From Chloroflexota bacterium (GTDB lineage: Bacteria > Chloroflexota > Dehalococcoidia > FW602-bin16): DNA of 64,000 nucleotides. The stretch covers positions 37,308 through 101,307 of the forward strand of contig SCTZ01000170.1 in the NCBI GenBank assembly GCA_004297765.1, given 5' to 3'. Both the position numbers and the translations under genes were made by a program. Positions 53,175-61,532 of the stretch are shown in pieces. Below the pieces are notes generated by a model, which searched no databases, had not been told where the DNA came from, and was given only the letters and a program-made list of their open reading frames with translations. Positions within the stretch are counted from its first letter, which is position 1, and each line of letters starts with the position of its first letter.

Positions 53175-53633
53175 TCAGGAAGATAGCTCCCGTGCGTGCT
53201 CAGCCTCGTGCGCCCAGGCGAAATTGGGCAAGATCAGCGGGACGCGGAGGTGATGGACGGGGTTCGCGAACTGTTCCTCCGTGAGGGTCTCGACGGCCTG
53301 AACCAGCTCGGCTCTGATGCTAACCCAGCGCTCCAGCAGATTGGCCCATGGCTCACCGCTGAGCCGCTCGACCGCGGCGGTGTTCCAGTCCTCCACCTCG
53401 GATCGCCTGATCGGTTTGATCTCGTCCCCACGTCCTGCCGCTACCAGCCGGAGCCGGCGGAGACACTCCTCCTCCCAGCCCACAACGTGACACATCAGTT
53501 GCTGGGCAGACCAGGAGCCAACCAATCCAGGCCGCGCCGCATCAGCGGGGCTGAGTTCCTCCAGACGCTCCCGCAGACCGCCATAGTCGGAGCGCAGGTG
53601 CTCGAGCACCTGCGCTCGGGTCAGCTCATCCAT
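53175..53633 (-). CDS. DinB-like four-helix protein
   Basis: The product has 152 residues. The pattern LEELSPADAARPGLVGSWSAQQLMCHVVGWEEE with a late AWAHEAEHARE fits the DinB/maleylpyruvate-isomerase-like bundle, whose metal-binding histidines are usually three; I see H49 and two near the C-terminus. Members handle thiol cofactors or damaged small molecules. The ATG overlaps the M20 stop by one base (TGATG), so it is translated with it. Confidence 0.78.
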   Translation of the reverse strand: MDELTRAQVLEHLRSDYGGLRERLEELSPADAARPGLVGSWSAQQLMCHVVGWEEECLRRLRLVAAGRGDEIKPIRRSEVEDWNTAAVERLSGEPWANLLERWVSIRAELVQAVETLTEEQFANPVHHLRVPLILPNFAWAHEAEHARELSS

Positions 53634-55006
53634 CAGGACCTCCCTGTTTCGCCCAGGCGGACGACAATAGTAGCCAAGTGCTTGATTCCGGCCGCCAGAT
53701 CCGACAGACGCAGGTTCTCGTTCGGAGAATGGATACGCGCGTCCGGATAACCGATGCCGGCCGAGGCTGTGGGCAGCCCGAGGAAGTCAGTGAAGCTATA
53801 CATCGGTCCGCTCCCGATCATGGTCGGCGTGAGGAGCGGCTCAACCCCGTACGCCTCCCGCGCTGCCTGGGCCACGATGTTCACGAACGGCGCATCGATC
53901 GGGGTTCGGGCCGGGTTCTCGCCCATGTCGACGGGAATCACCGTGATGTCGGAGAAACCGTGGCTATCCAGATGGCGCCGAAGCTTGGCCAGGATGTCCT
54001 CCGGTCGCTGATCGGGCACGAGACGGAAGTCCAGCTTGGCCCGGGCCACCGCGGGGAGCACGGTCTTGGCTCCAGGCCCCTCGTAGCCGGCGCTGAGGCC
54101 GCAGATGTTGCAGGTTGGCGCGAAAAGATCTCTCTCGCGGGCTTCTGTTCCGGAGAGACCAAGAACCAACTGCTGGAGCCCCAGGCTCTGGCGGAGCTCG
54201 CCACTCTCGTCGGGCAGCCGATGTGCGGCGGAAACCTCTAGTGGCAGCGGCGTCCGCACCTGGTCGTAGAACCCCTCGATCGTGATCTCCTCTGCCTGGT
54301 TCTTGAGGGTGGACAGAGCCCAAACAAGACGCCAGGCCGGGTTGGGCACCACGGTCGCCATGGAGGAGTGCACGTCGCGGTTAGGTCCGCGTGCCTCTAG
54401 CTCGACGTAGAGGATGCCCTTGACGCCGAGTGTGATCATGGGCTCACCGTGCCAGTTGACCGAGGCGCCTTCCCAGATGCAAGCGTCGGCCGCCAGCAGA
54501 TCCTTGTGTTCCCGCACAAACTTATCCAGCCCCGGGCTGCCGATCTCCTCTTCACCTTCGATGCAGAACTTCACGGAGATTGGCAAATGCCGGCCTGTGT
54601 TCAAGAGGGCGCGGATAGCCGCGATGCGGGCGCACAACTCGCCCTTGTCGTCGTTCACACCTCGGCCGTACAGGCGTCCATCCCGCACCTCAGGCTCGAA
54701 AGGGGGCGATGTCCATAGATCCAGTGGCTCAGGGGGTTGCACATCGTAGTGGTTGTAGAAGAGAAGGGTGAAATCGCTCGCGCCGCGCAGCGCGCCGACG
54801 ACGACGAGTGCTCGCCCGGTGCTCGTAGGGATCAGTTGCACGCTGAAGCCCAGATCTCGCAGCATGCTTGCCACGGTCTGAGCGGTTTCGGGGAGGGCCT
54901 CGCCTCGGGCCGACACGGTGGGCAGTCGGCAGAGCCGCGTGACGTCGGCAATCGCATCGGACAGATGGGCATCGATGTAGGCGTAGAGATTAGCGAGATC
55001 GTTCAC
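53633..55006 (-). CDS. M20 family metallopeptidase (dipeptidase)
   Basis: The product has 457 residues. The metal ligands of M20 enzymes are visible: H86 and D88 in YNHYDVQPP, D119 in GRGVNDDKG, and the catalytic glutamates in EGEEEIGS (150-157). A dimerisation domain spans the middle. It probably removes N-terminal or acyl groups from dipeptides. The GTG start has AGAGGT 6 bases upstream. Confidence 0.9.
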   Translation of the reverse strand: MNDLANLYAYIDAHLSDAIADVTRLCRLPTVSARGEALPETAQTVASMLRDLGFSVQLIPTSTGRALVVVGALRGASDFTLLFYNHYDVQPPEPLDLWTSPPFEPEVRDGRLYGRGVNDDKGELCARIAAIRALLNTGRHLPISVKFCIEGEEEIGSPGLDKFVREHKDLLAADACIWEGASVNWHGEPMITLGVKGILYVELEARGPNRDVHSSMATVVPNPAWRLVWALSTLKNQAEEITIEGFYDQVRTPLPLEVSAAHRLPDESGELRQSLGLQQLVLGLSGTEARERDLFAPTCNICGLSAGYEGPGAKTVLPAVARAKLDFRLVPDQRPEDILAKLRRHLDSHGFSDITVIPVDMGENPARTPIDAPFVNIVAQAAREAYGVEPLLTPTMIGSGPMYSFTDFLGLPTASAGIGYPDARIHSPNENLRLSDLAAGIKHLATIVVRLGETGRS

Positions 55007-55070
55007 GACATACCTCTCTATCCATATTCACTTGTCACGGGACCAATGACTGAGAAGAGCTATCTGTCTA

Positions 55071-55277
55071 CTATTGGGCTGGCCGCTTGAAGAAGCATAG
55101 GGCCAATCCCTTGTGCTGATCTGACGCCACGCCGACCATCTCCCAGCCCGCTTCTCCTGCTTTCACCAGCTCGAATTGCCACTGATTGATCTCTTGCTCA
55201 TCCGCGGGATCGCCGATCGGCGATGCCAGTAGGATATCAAGAGGGCAGACGATGGTACGATACTCCCATTGTTGCAT
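55071..55277 (-). CDS. DUF4177-like small protein
   Basis: The product has 68 residues. WEYRTIVCPL...NQWQFELVKAGEAGWEMVGVASDQHKGLALCFFKR has the N-terminal WEY strand and the GWE-V signature of DUF4177. Such proteins are small soluble domains of unknown role. GGAG lies 8 bases before the ATG. Confidence 0.75.
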   Translation of the reverse strand: MQQWEYRTIVCPLDILLASPIGDPADEQEINQWQFELVKAGEAGWEMVGVASDQHKGLALCFFKRPAQ

Positions 55278-55313
55278 CAGGTTATCTCCGGCTCGTACTA
55301 TCCATGTTACCTA

Positions 55314-58208
55314 TTATGACCTATTCTGATCTTCGGGATCGGCGCACTGGCTCAGCCATTCGGCGATCATGCCCGGCACCTTTTGGGCTGGCTCGATTGC
55401 TACTGTGCAGGGAGGCAGAGAGTCTTGAAAGGACTGACCGTACTGCTTGGTCGCCAGCCGGCGATCTAGCAGTACGACGACACCACGATCCGACTGAGAG
55501 CGGATAAGCCGGCCGAAGCCCTGCTTGAAGCGCAGTATGGCGCGTGGCACTGCGTATTCGTTGAAGCCGTCCTGGAATAGCTCGCTACGGGCCGCGAAAA
55601 CCGGATCTGTCGGCACGCCGAATGGCAGCTTGGCGATGACCACTACACTCAGGGAATCGCCCACGATGTCGATGCCTTCCCAGAAGCTGTTGGTGCCGAC
55701 CAGCAACGCCCGTGCGTTGCTCTTGAACGTGCTCAGTAGCTGGCGGCGAGATCCGTCGATGCCGTGGGCGAGCACCAGGATGCCCGCCGACTCCAGGCGG
55801 GCTCGGACCGCCGAGACGGACGCGTTCAGTGCGCTTCTCGACGTGTACAGCGCCAGGGTTCGTCCCTGGGCCGCCGATACGATTTCGGCGAGGGCGTTAT
55901 CCACGGCCCGTTGATAGCCTGGTTTATTAGGCTCCGGGATGTCCTCCACGATGCAGACGAGGGTGGATCGCTCATAATGGAACGGTGAGCCGACAATCAT
56001 CTCACTCGGTTCCTGCAGTCCCAAGCTTCCTTTGAGGAAGGAGAAGTTGCCCTCGGTGCTGAGTGTTGCGCCGGCCAGAACCACGGCCCGCTTCTGTCCA
56101 AACAGGGTCTCCTGCATCGACTCAGCCACGGAGAGCGGGGCTATGCATAGCATGGGCGAGCCGCGACCGGGCGCCGCGATCCAGTACACCGCGTTGGGAC
56201 GCGGGTGTACAGTAATCTCATCGACTAGCGAGCGAAGCTCGGCACTGGTGGACCTTAGCGTCTCAGCCTCGACGAGCATATCATCCAGCTCTTGATCGCT
56301 GGATCGGGTACAATCGGAAAAGAACTCCGCCAACCCTGCTAGTCGTTCTTCCAGAGCCCGCATCGCGTTAGATAGCTCTCGCCAGGCGCCCTCCACGTCG
56401 ATCCATCGCGTGCGACGCCGGACCGCGTCGGTGAGTCGCATTCGGTAGTCGTACTCCGCGGAGCCGCCGCGAGACTCCTCGAGCAGGCGGCCAATGACAC
56501 TGAAGAGCTCGTCTAGCTCGCTATGCACACTCTCCGCCGCCGTTTGCGCCAGGCCGATCTCATCGTTTACCCGCCGTCTGGCCTCCGCAGGGACCGAAAT
56601 CCGCTGGAGGGCGCCCTGGAACCCAGCCAACAAGCCAGTTCGGCGCTCGCCATCCAGACGTCTGAAAACACGATCCAGCACAGACTCGAAGCTCTGGCGG
56701 GCGATCTCGTGTCCCCACTGCCGCGTGGCCTCGTCCTCGAGATGATGGGCCTCATCTATGACTGCCTCGTCGTATTCCGGCAAGATCTTGCTGCCATTGG
56801 CCAGATCCGCCAGCATCAAGGCGTGATTCACGATGATCAAATGGGCTTGCGCCGCGGCCGCGCGGGTGCGCTGGAGCAAACAGGTTCCACGTCGTCCGTA
56901 CAGGCAGCGCTCGACGGTACATCCTAGCTGCTCGGCCGAGACCCTCGACCAGACCTGGAGCTCACCGGGCGAGAGGTTCAGCTCGCTGCGATCCCCCGTG
57001 TCCGTCTGGCGCAGCCAAACGAGAATCCTGATGAGCACCTTGACCTCGTCCTGGGTGAGCGAGCCGGTGCGACGCAGCATGTTCCAGCGCCGTAGGCAGA
57101 CGTAGTTACTACGTCCCTTGACAACAACAGCCCGCAGCGCTCCCGCGGTCTGTCGGCGGCGTGAGCCGGGTCCATGGCGTGCCGACAGAATCCTCTCGAC
57201 ATCGGGAACGTCCTTCGCGAAAAGCTGCTCCTGAAGATTGATAGTGTTGGTAGAGATCAGCACGCGCCGGTTGTTCTCCATGGCCCATACCGCGGCGGGC
57301 AGGAGATAGGCCAGCGATTTGCCAGTCCCGGTTCCGGCCTCGACGACCAGGTGTGTTCCGTCGTTCAGCGCCTCGGCCACGGCCCGCAGCATGTGGATCT
57401 GCTCCCTGCGATGCTCGTAGCCGGGGAAGACGCTCGCGGCCGCGCCGTTCGGCTCCAGGAGAGCGGCCACTTCCGCAACATCCAATGCACTCGGTTCTTT
57501 CCGGTAAGTGGGCGCCTCCTTCTTGCTGCTCCCATGGACCATGAAGTCCATGTTCAGCTCATCCAGACTCATTTTCGCGGCCAGTTGAGCCCCTACGGAG
57601 GTCGAGAAATAAAGCTTGCTCTTGGCTTTGGCGACATCGCGGAAGAAGTGGCGCAGGGGCCAGGAGATGCTCGATGCCAGGCGCTCAACTTCGGTCAGGA
57701 TAGGAAGGTCCAACTCCATAGCCAGGTCATACAGTGCCAGAAAGACATCCCGCGCGACTATTGCATCCGGCATAGCCCGATGCCGAACCGGGTAGTCGAT
57801 CTTGAAATTGGCTGCCACTGTCGCCAGACTGTAATCTGGAAGTTGCGGCACCAGAATGCTTGCCAGGTCAAACGTGTCGTAGACGTCGTTGGCTAGAGGC
57901 AACCCTTCTCTGTTCAGAAGTTGAACGTCAAGCGGCACAGATTGGCCTACGATGGGGCAGTCGCCGATGAAACGGGACAGCTGAACGGCGACCTCGCGGA
58001 AGACGGGAGCGCGGGCCAAATCTGCCCCGCTGATGCCGGTTAGCAGTTGCGTGCGATAGGGGATCTCGCCACGCGGTCGCACCAGTGTCTCCCAGCGTCC
58101 CAATTGCCGGTCGCCGCGGAACTTGACGGCCGCGATCTCGATAATCTCCTCACGACCGAGTTTCAATCCGGTTGTTTCCAGGTCCAGCGATACGCAGACT
58201 TGGTTCAA
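55314..58208 (-). CDS. dinG: DnaQ-type exonuclease fused to DinG-family helicase
   Basis: The product has 964 residues. An N-terminal DEDDh exonuclease (SLDLETTGLKLGREEIIEI; later DAIVARDVF) is followed by an XPD/DinG helicase: Walker A EAGTGTGKSLAYLLPA, cysteines in NYVCLRR, CTVERC and GTC that could hold a 4Fe-4S cluster, the VIDEAHHLEDE box, and QGFGRLIRSQSDRGVV motif VI. This fusion is common in Gram-positive and Chloroflexi genomes. It probably resolves R-loops and forked DNA. The TTG start is uncertain because the Shine-Dalgarno is weak. The gap from the preceding gene is 14 bases. Confidence 0.93.
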   Translation of the reverse strand: MNQVCVSLDLETTGLKLGREEIIEIAAVKFRGDRQLGRWETLVRPRGEIPYRTQLLTGISGADLARAPVFREVAVQLSRFIGDCPIVGQSVPLDVQLLNREGLPLANDVYDTFDLASILVPQLPDYSLATVAANFKIDYPVRHRAMPDAIVARDVFLALYDLAMELDLPILTEVERLASSISWPLRHFFRDVAKAKSKLYFSTSVGAQLAAKMSLDELNMDFMVHGSSKKEAPTYRKEPSALDVAEVAALLEPNGAAASVFPGYEHRREQIHMLRAVAEALNDGTHLVVEAGTGTGKSLAYLLPAAVWAMENNRRVLISTNTINLQEQLFAKDVPDVERILSARHGPGSRRRQTAGALRAVVVKGRSNYVCLRRWNMLRRTGSLTQDEVKVLIRILVWLRQTDTGDRSELNLSPGELQVWSRVSAEQLGCTVERCLYGRRGTCLLQRTRAAAAQAHLIIVNHALMLADLANGSKILPEYDEAVIDEAHHLEDEATRQWGHEIARQSFESVLDRVFRRLDGERRTGLLAGFQGALQRISVPAEARRRVNDEIGLAQTAAESVHSELDELFSVIGRLLEESRGGSAEYDYRMRLTDAVRRRTRWIDVEGAWRELSNAMRALEERLAGLAEFFSDCTRSSDQELDDMLVEAETLRSTSAELRSLVDEITVHPRPNAVYWIAAPGRGSPMLCIAPLSVAESMQETLFGQKRAVVLAGATLSTEGNFSFLKGSLGLQEPSEMIVGSPFHYERSTLVCIVEDIPEPNKPGYQRAVDNALAEIVSAAQGRTLALYTSRSALNASVSAVRARLESAGILVLAHGIDGSRRQLLSTFKSNARALLVGTNSFWEGIDIVGDSLSVVVIAKLPFGVPTDPVFAARSELFQDGFNEYAVPRAILRFKQGFGRLIRSQSDRGVVVLLDRRLATKQYGQSFQDSLPPCTVAIEPAQKVPGMIAEWLSQCADPEDQNRS

Positions 58209-58222
58209 AGTTGTCTCGCTCT

Positions 58223-58636
58223 CTACCAGGCCAGTAACGGATACATGATGCCGAATACTATGCCGAATGTGGTACCAACGACCGCACGACGCTTGTGAGC
58301 TGGACTACTATGAAGAGCCCACCAGCAGAAAACGGCTGCGCCAGACAGAAGCAGTCCGGCGTGGGTAGCCAGGACAAGGATCCGGGGGGCCCCGTCCAGT
58401 AGGGTCTGCTCGACGATGTATACCATCGAGACCAAGAGGCCCACTGCGGTGCCCGGCAGCAGTATGATTGACACCGCGACGGCCACCATGGCCGCCACGG
58501 GCGAGCGTGTCCACAACGTCCCCAGGATGGGCGCCCGCTTTGCCCTAAAGAGGGTCGGTAGATCGCTGAATAGTAAGCCGGCGAGCACCAGACCCAGGAG
58601 CCATCCACATTCGATGGCCGGCAGGATCGTGTTCAC
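58223..58636 (-). CDS. Small integral membrane protein of unknown function
   Basis: The product has 137 residues with four predicted membrane helices (about 8-26, 46-70, 85-103, 116-135). It starts at GTG overlapping the ispE stop (TAGTG). I do not recognise a family. Its position between ispE and dinG suggests co-expression only. Confidence 0.6.
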   Translation of the reverse strand: MNTILPAIECGWLLGLVLAGLLFSDLPTLFRAKRAPILGTLWTRSPVAAMVAVAVSIILLPGTAVGLLVSMVYIVEQTLLDGAPRILVLATHAGLLLSGAAVFCWWALHSSPAHKRRAVVGTTFGIVFGIMYPLLAW

Positions 58637-59550
58637 TAAGGCACGCTGGATTCGGCGCGGCAGGCCCGTTCCTCGGTCGAGAATGGCGGGTTAGCGCGCA
58701 GAGCATCGGACGTCGTACGCGTCACGAGAACCGGCACATCCATGGCCGATAATCTCCCCGCGACACGAGCGGCATCCTCGGCCGAATGCTCCAGACTGTA
58801 CAGTGCAGGACCGCTTCCAGAAAGATGCGCGGACCTCGCGCCTGCGTCCAGCAGCAACTGGCGTCGTTCCGATAGGCCGGGAAAAAGCTCGTCGGCCACT
58901 CGCTCAAAGGTGTTGACGAACAAAGCCTCCGAGGGCGCATGGCCGCCGGAGATGCGTTCAACCAGCAAGCGCGTTCTTCGTCCGTCCGAGAAATCGGCAG
59001 CCGTCAGCGCGCGGTAGAGCGCCGCTGTCTTATTGGGTAGATCAGCGGGTAGGGCCACCAGCACCAACCAGGAGGGAGGGATCTGGGGCAGAGGGCTGAC
59101 GCGGTCGCCTCGGCCCTCCACCAGCGCGGTGGCGCCAATGAGGAAGAAGGGAACGTCAGATCCCAGCGTTGCTGCCAGACGAGCTAGCTCGGCTTCTGGG
59201 AGATGGCACCCCCAAAGGTGGTTCAGCGTCCAGAGGGTAGCGGCCGCATCGCTGCTACCGCCGCCCAACCCGGTCCCAGCAGGGATCCGCTTCACCAGAC
59301 GGATCCTGGCTCCTTTCCGAGAGAGCGTCGCACGCTGCAAGGCCTCTGCCGCTCGCAAAACCAGATTCTCCTCGCCAGGAACCGAGAGGTTCTCCGAGAT
59401 GACCTCCAGGTCATCGGAAGGTTCAAAGATCAGCTCGTCGCATAGCTCGATGGTCTGGACGACGCTGACGATCTCATGATAGCCATCCGGGCGCTTGTTC
59501 AGCACCTCCAGGGCCAGGTTGACCTTCGCAGGGGCGCGGATTACGAACAT
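58636..59550 (-). CDS. ispE: 4-diphosphocytidyl-2-C-methyl-D-erythritol kinase
   Basis: The product has 304 residues and is a GHMP kinase. It has PAKVNLALEVLNKRPDGYHE (7-26) and the ATP loop PAGTGLGGGSSDAA (90-103). It catalyses the fourth step of the MEP isoprenoid pathway, which supplies the polyprenyl carriers that PMT-like enzymes use. It starts 63 bases after the GT39-like gene. Confidence 0.95.
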   Translation of the reverse strand: MFVIRAPAKVNLALEVLNKRPDGYHEIVSVVQTIELCDELIFEPSDDLEVISENLSVPGEENLVLRAAEALQRATLSRKGARIRLVKRIPAGTGLGGGSSDAAATLWTLNHLWGCHLPEAELARLAATLGSDVPFFLIGATALVEGRGDRVSPLPQIPPSWLVLVALPADLPNKTAALYRALTAADFSDGRRTRLLVERISGGHAPSEALFVNTFERVADELFPGLSERRQLLLDAGARSAHLSGSGPALYSLEHSAEDAARVAGRLSAMDVPVLVTRTTSDALRANPPFSTEERACRAESSVP

Positions 59551-59613
59551 ATCAAGGGCATCTTAGCACAGGGGGCTACATGGCGCAAGGTTGGGAAACT
59601 GCCCGCCCGCCCG

Positions 59614-61530
59614 CTACTGATCCAGGATCGTAACGGTCGCGAGCAGAACCAGATTCCCCGCGCCGCCGCTTCTCAGTGAGGTACTGACCAGTGGAACGGC
59701 GCCGCCGTCTGGGCGAAGTAGGCCCACTGCCAGCAGATATTCACCGGCAGAGCTAGCCGGGTTCAGGTTCACATCCACCTCGTCTACCACCAGGTCGCCC
59801 ACCGCTCGCTGGCGCGTGGGATAAACGGAGCCCACGTCGGTTGGGCGGTGCAGCTTTCCACCCCAGATACCAGCGTTGCTATCCAGTAGGTAAGCCTCCG
59901 AGACAAGGTTGACTGCTGCCGGCTCATCGGTCCGCCAGTAGAGTGTCGCGTGGAGCCAGTTGCTGGGTGGGTGAAGCACGGTATCTCCGGGACTCAGGGC
60001 GGTGTCGGCTCGGTAGCCGACCAGCGTCAAGCCGCCCTCAAAGCGAGCCTCCACAGCTGTGGCATCCTGGGGAAGAGCAGTCAGACGATAGCTGAGGTCA
60101 AACGCGTTGATATGGATGCCTTTCGGGTAGGCCTCGGTGTTCTCGGGGTATCTGGAGGCCAGCCAGGAACTGAGCTTGCGGTTCGGATCGACGTTCTCGA
60201 TATGCGAGGTGACCAACCAGACCGTTCTCTTGTTGGTCAGCACGCCGTCCAGAAACGGCTGGGGATTGTCATACTCGCCACCGAAGGGGACCACCGCGGC
60301 CGCACCTCGGTAGTAGTAGCCAAACGGCATGCTGATGAAGGGAGCCGCCAGGATAACCACGTCGTCCTCGCTCGCCCGCTGCTGGACGAAGGTCGCCGCG
60401 GCCCGGAATTCCTCCTTCTGGAAGCGCGCGTCAGACCAGCTTGTGGTCAGCGCCGGCCAGTAAAGGGCGGCCATAACTCCGGCGACCACCACTATGGGAA
60501 ACCAGCGCCACAGCAGCGCGATGGACGCCGCGATCGCCAGGTAGTAGAACGGGGCCACCGCGGCCACGTAGCGCTCCGCGTAGATGGGCTCGGCCAGGGA
60601 GGCGGCGTATGCGACCAGGAGAGGGACGACGATTGACAACCCCAGCACCGCCGCGCGTGAGTCAGGCTGATTGATCGTCCGCTGCCGGCGCCACACAAGA
60701 ACCAGGACCCCAATGGTCGCGAGCCCGACACCACCCCACGCGGCCCAGTCCGCGGCGGGCCCGTCAAGGAACGGACCGTGGGCGAAGGCCGCGGCGGTGT
60801 CACCAACGATGTCAAGGATCTCGACAGGCGCCCTCCAATCGGGAGCCTGGCTGCGATGGGTGTAGGTTGCCCACAGCCAGGGGGCATAGATCACCGCCAG
60901 TCCCAGTGCGCAGAGGATAACTCGCACTGCAGACCGACGGCTCCTATCCATCACCACGGCGGCCAGGAGCAGCGCCGTCACAGTAAAGAGCCCGTACAGA
61001 TGAGTATAGAGCGTTGCCCCAGAGAGGATGAAGAAACAGACCCAGGCACGCCAGCTACCCGTGCGAATCGCTTGCAGAAGCGCCAACCCAGAGGCTGCGG
61101 CCAGACAGGCCAGGAGCGCGTACATACGCGCTTCCTGGGAGTACCAGACGAGATACGGACTACCGGACGCCAGAGTAGCTGAGAAAAGACCTACTCGCTG
61201 TCCTGCCAGCATGCGTCCGAGCCTGTAGAGGACGGGGATCAGAAGCACGCTTGGAACCAAGGAGAGAAAACGCAAAGCGAACTCCGTTTGACCTGCCACA
61301 GACATCCAGCCGTGCAATAGGACGTAGTAGAGCGGTGGATTGGGCTCCAGTGTGAAGGTCTGCTCAAGGATAGATGTCAGCGGTGACGACGCGATCGAGA
61401 AGCTGGCGCCCTCGTCCAGCCATAGGCTCTGGCGTCCCAAGGCGTACAGGCGGAGGGTGAAGGCGCACAGAACCATGAGTGCCATCATCACGGTTGACGG
61501 CAGACGACCGCGAAGACTTGGCATCACCAT
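59614..61530 (-). CDS. GT39/PMT-like membrane glycosyltransferase
   Basis: The product has 638 residues. The N-terminal LRLYALGRQSLWLDEG gives the D39/E40 pair of the PMT_2 family, followed by EPNPPLYYVLLHGW and about 10-11 membrane segments. The last 200 residues are a soluble beta-rich domain that is presumably outside the membrane. It begins two bases after the histidine kinase stop. The ATG at 61530 leaves almost no room for AGGA; the ATG two codons later fits AGGA at 6 bases and may be the true start. It is more distant from the six-gene operon proteins and lacks PA14 and NHL. Confidence 0.85.
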   Translation of the reverse strand: MVMPSLRGRLPSTVMMALMVLCAFTLRLYALGRQSLWLDEGASFSIASSPLTSILEQTFTLEPNPPLYYVLLHGWMSVAGQTEFALRFLSLVPSVLLIPVLYRLGRMLAGQRVGLFSATLASGSPYLVWYSQEARMYALLACLAAASGLALLQAIRTGSWRAWVCFFILSGATLYTHLYGLFTVTALLLAAVVMDRSRRSAVRVILCALGLAVIYAPWLWATYTHRSQAPDWRAPVEILDIVGDTAAAFAHGPFLDGPAADWAAWGGVGLATIGVLVLVWRRQRTINQPDSRAAVLGLSIVVPLLVAYAASLAEPIYAERYVAAVAPFYYLAIAASIALLWRWFPIVVVAGVMAALYWPALTTSWSDARFQKEEFRAAATFVQQRASEDDVVILAAPFISMPFGYYYRGAAAVVPFGGEYDNPQPFLDGVLTNKRTVWLVTSHIENVDPNRKLSSWLASRYPENTEAYPKGIHINAFDLSYRLTALPQDATAVEARFEGGLTLVGYRADTALSPGDTVLHPPSNWLHATLYWRTDEPAAVNLVSEAYLLDSNAGIWGGKLHRPTDVGSVYPTRQRAVGDLVVDEVDVNLNPASSAGEYLLAVGLLRPDGGAVPLVSTSLRSGGAGNLVLLATVTILDQ

Positions 61531-61532
61531 TC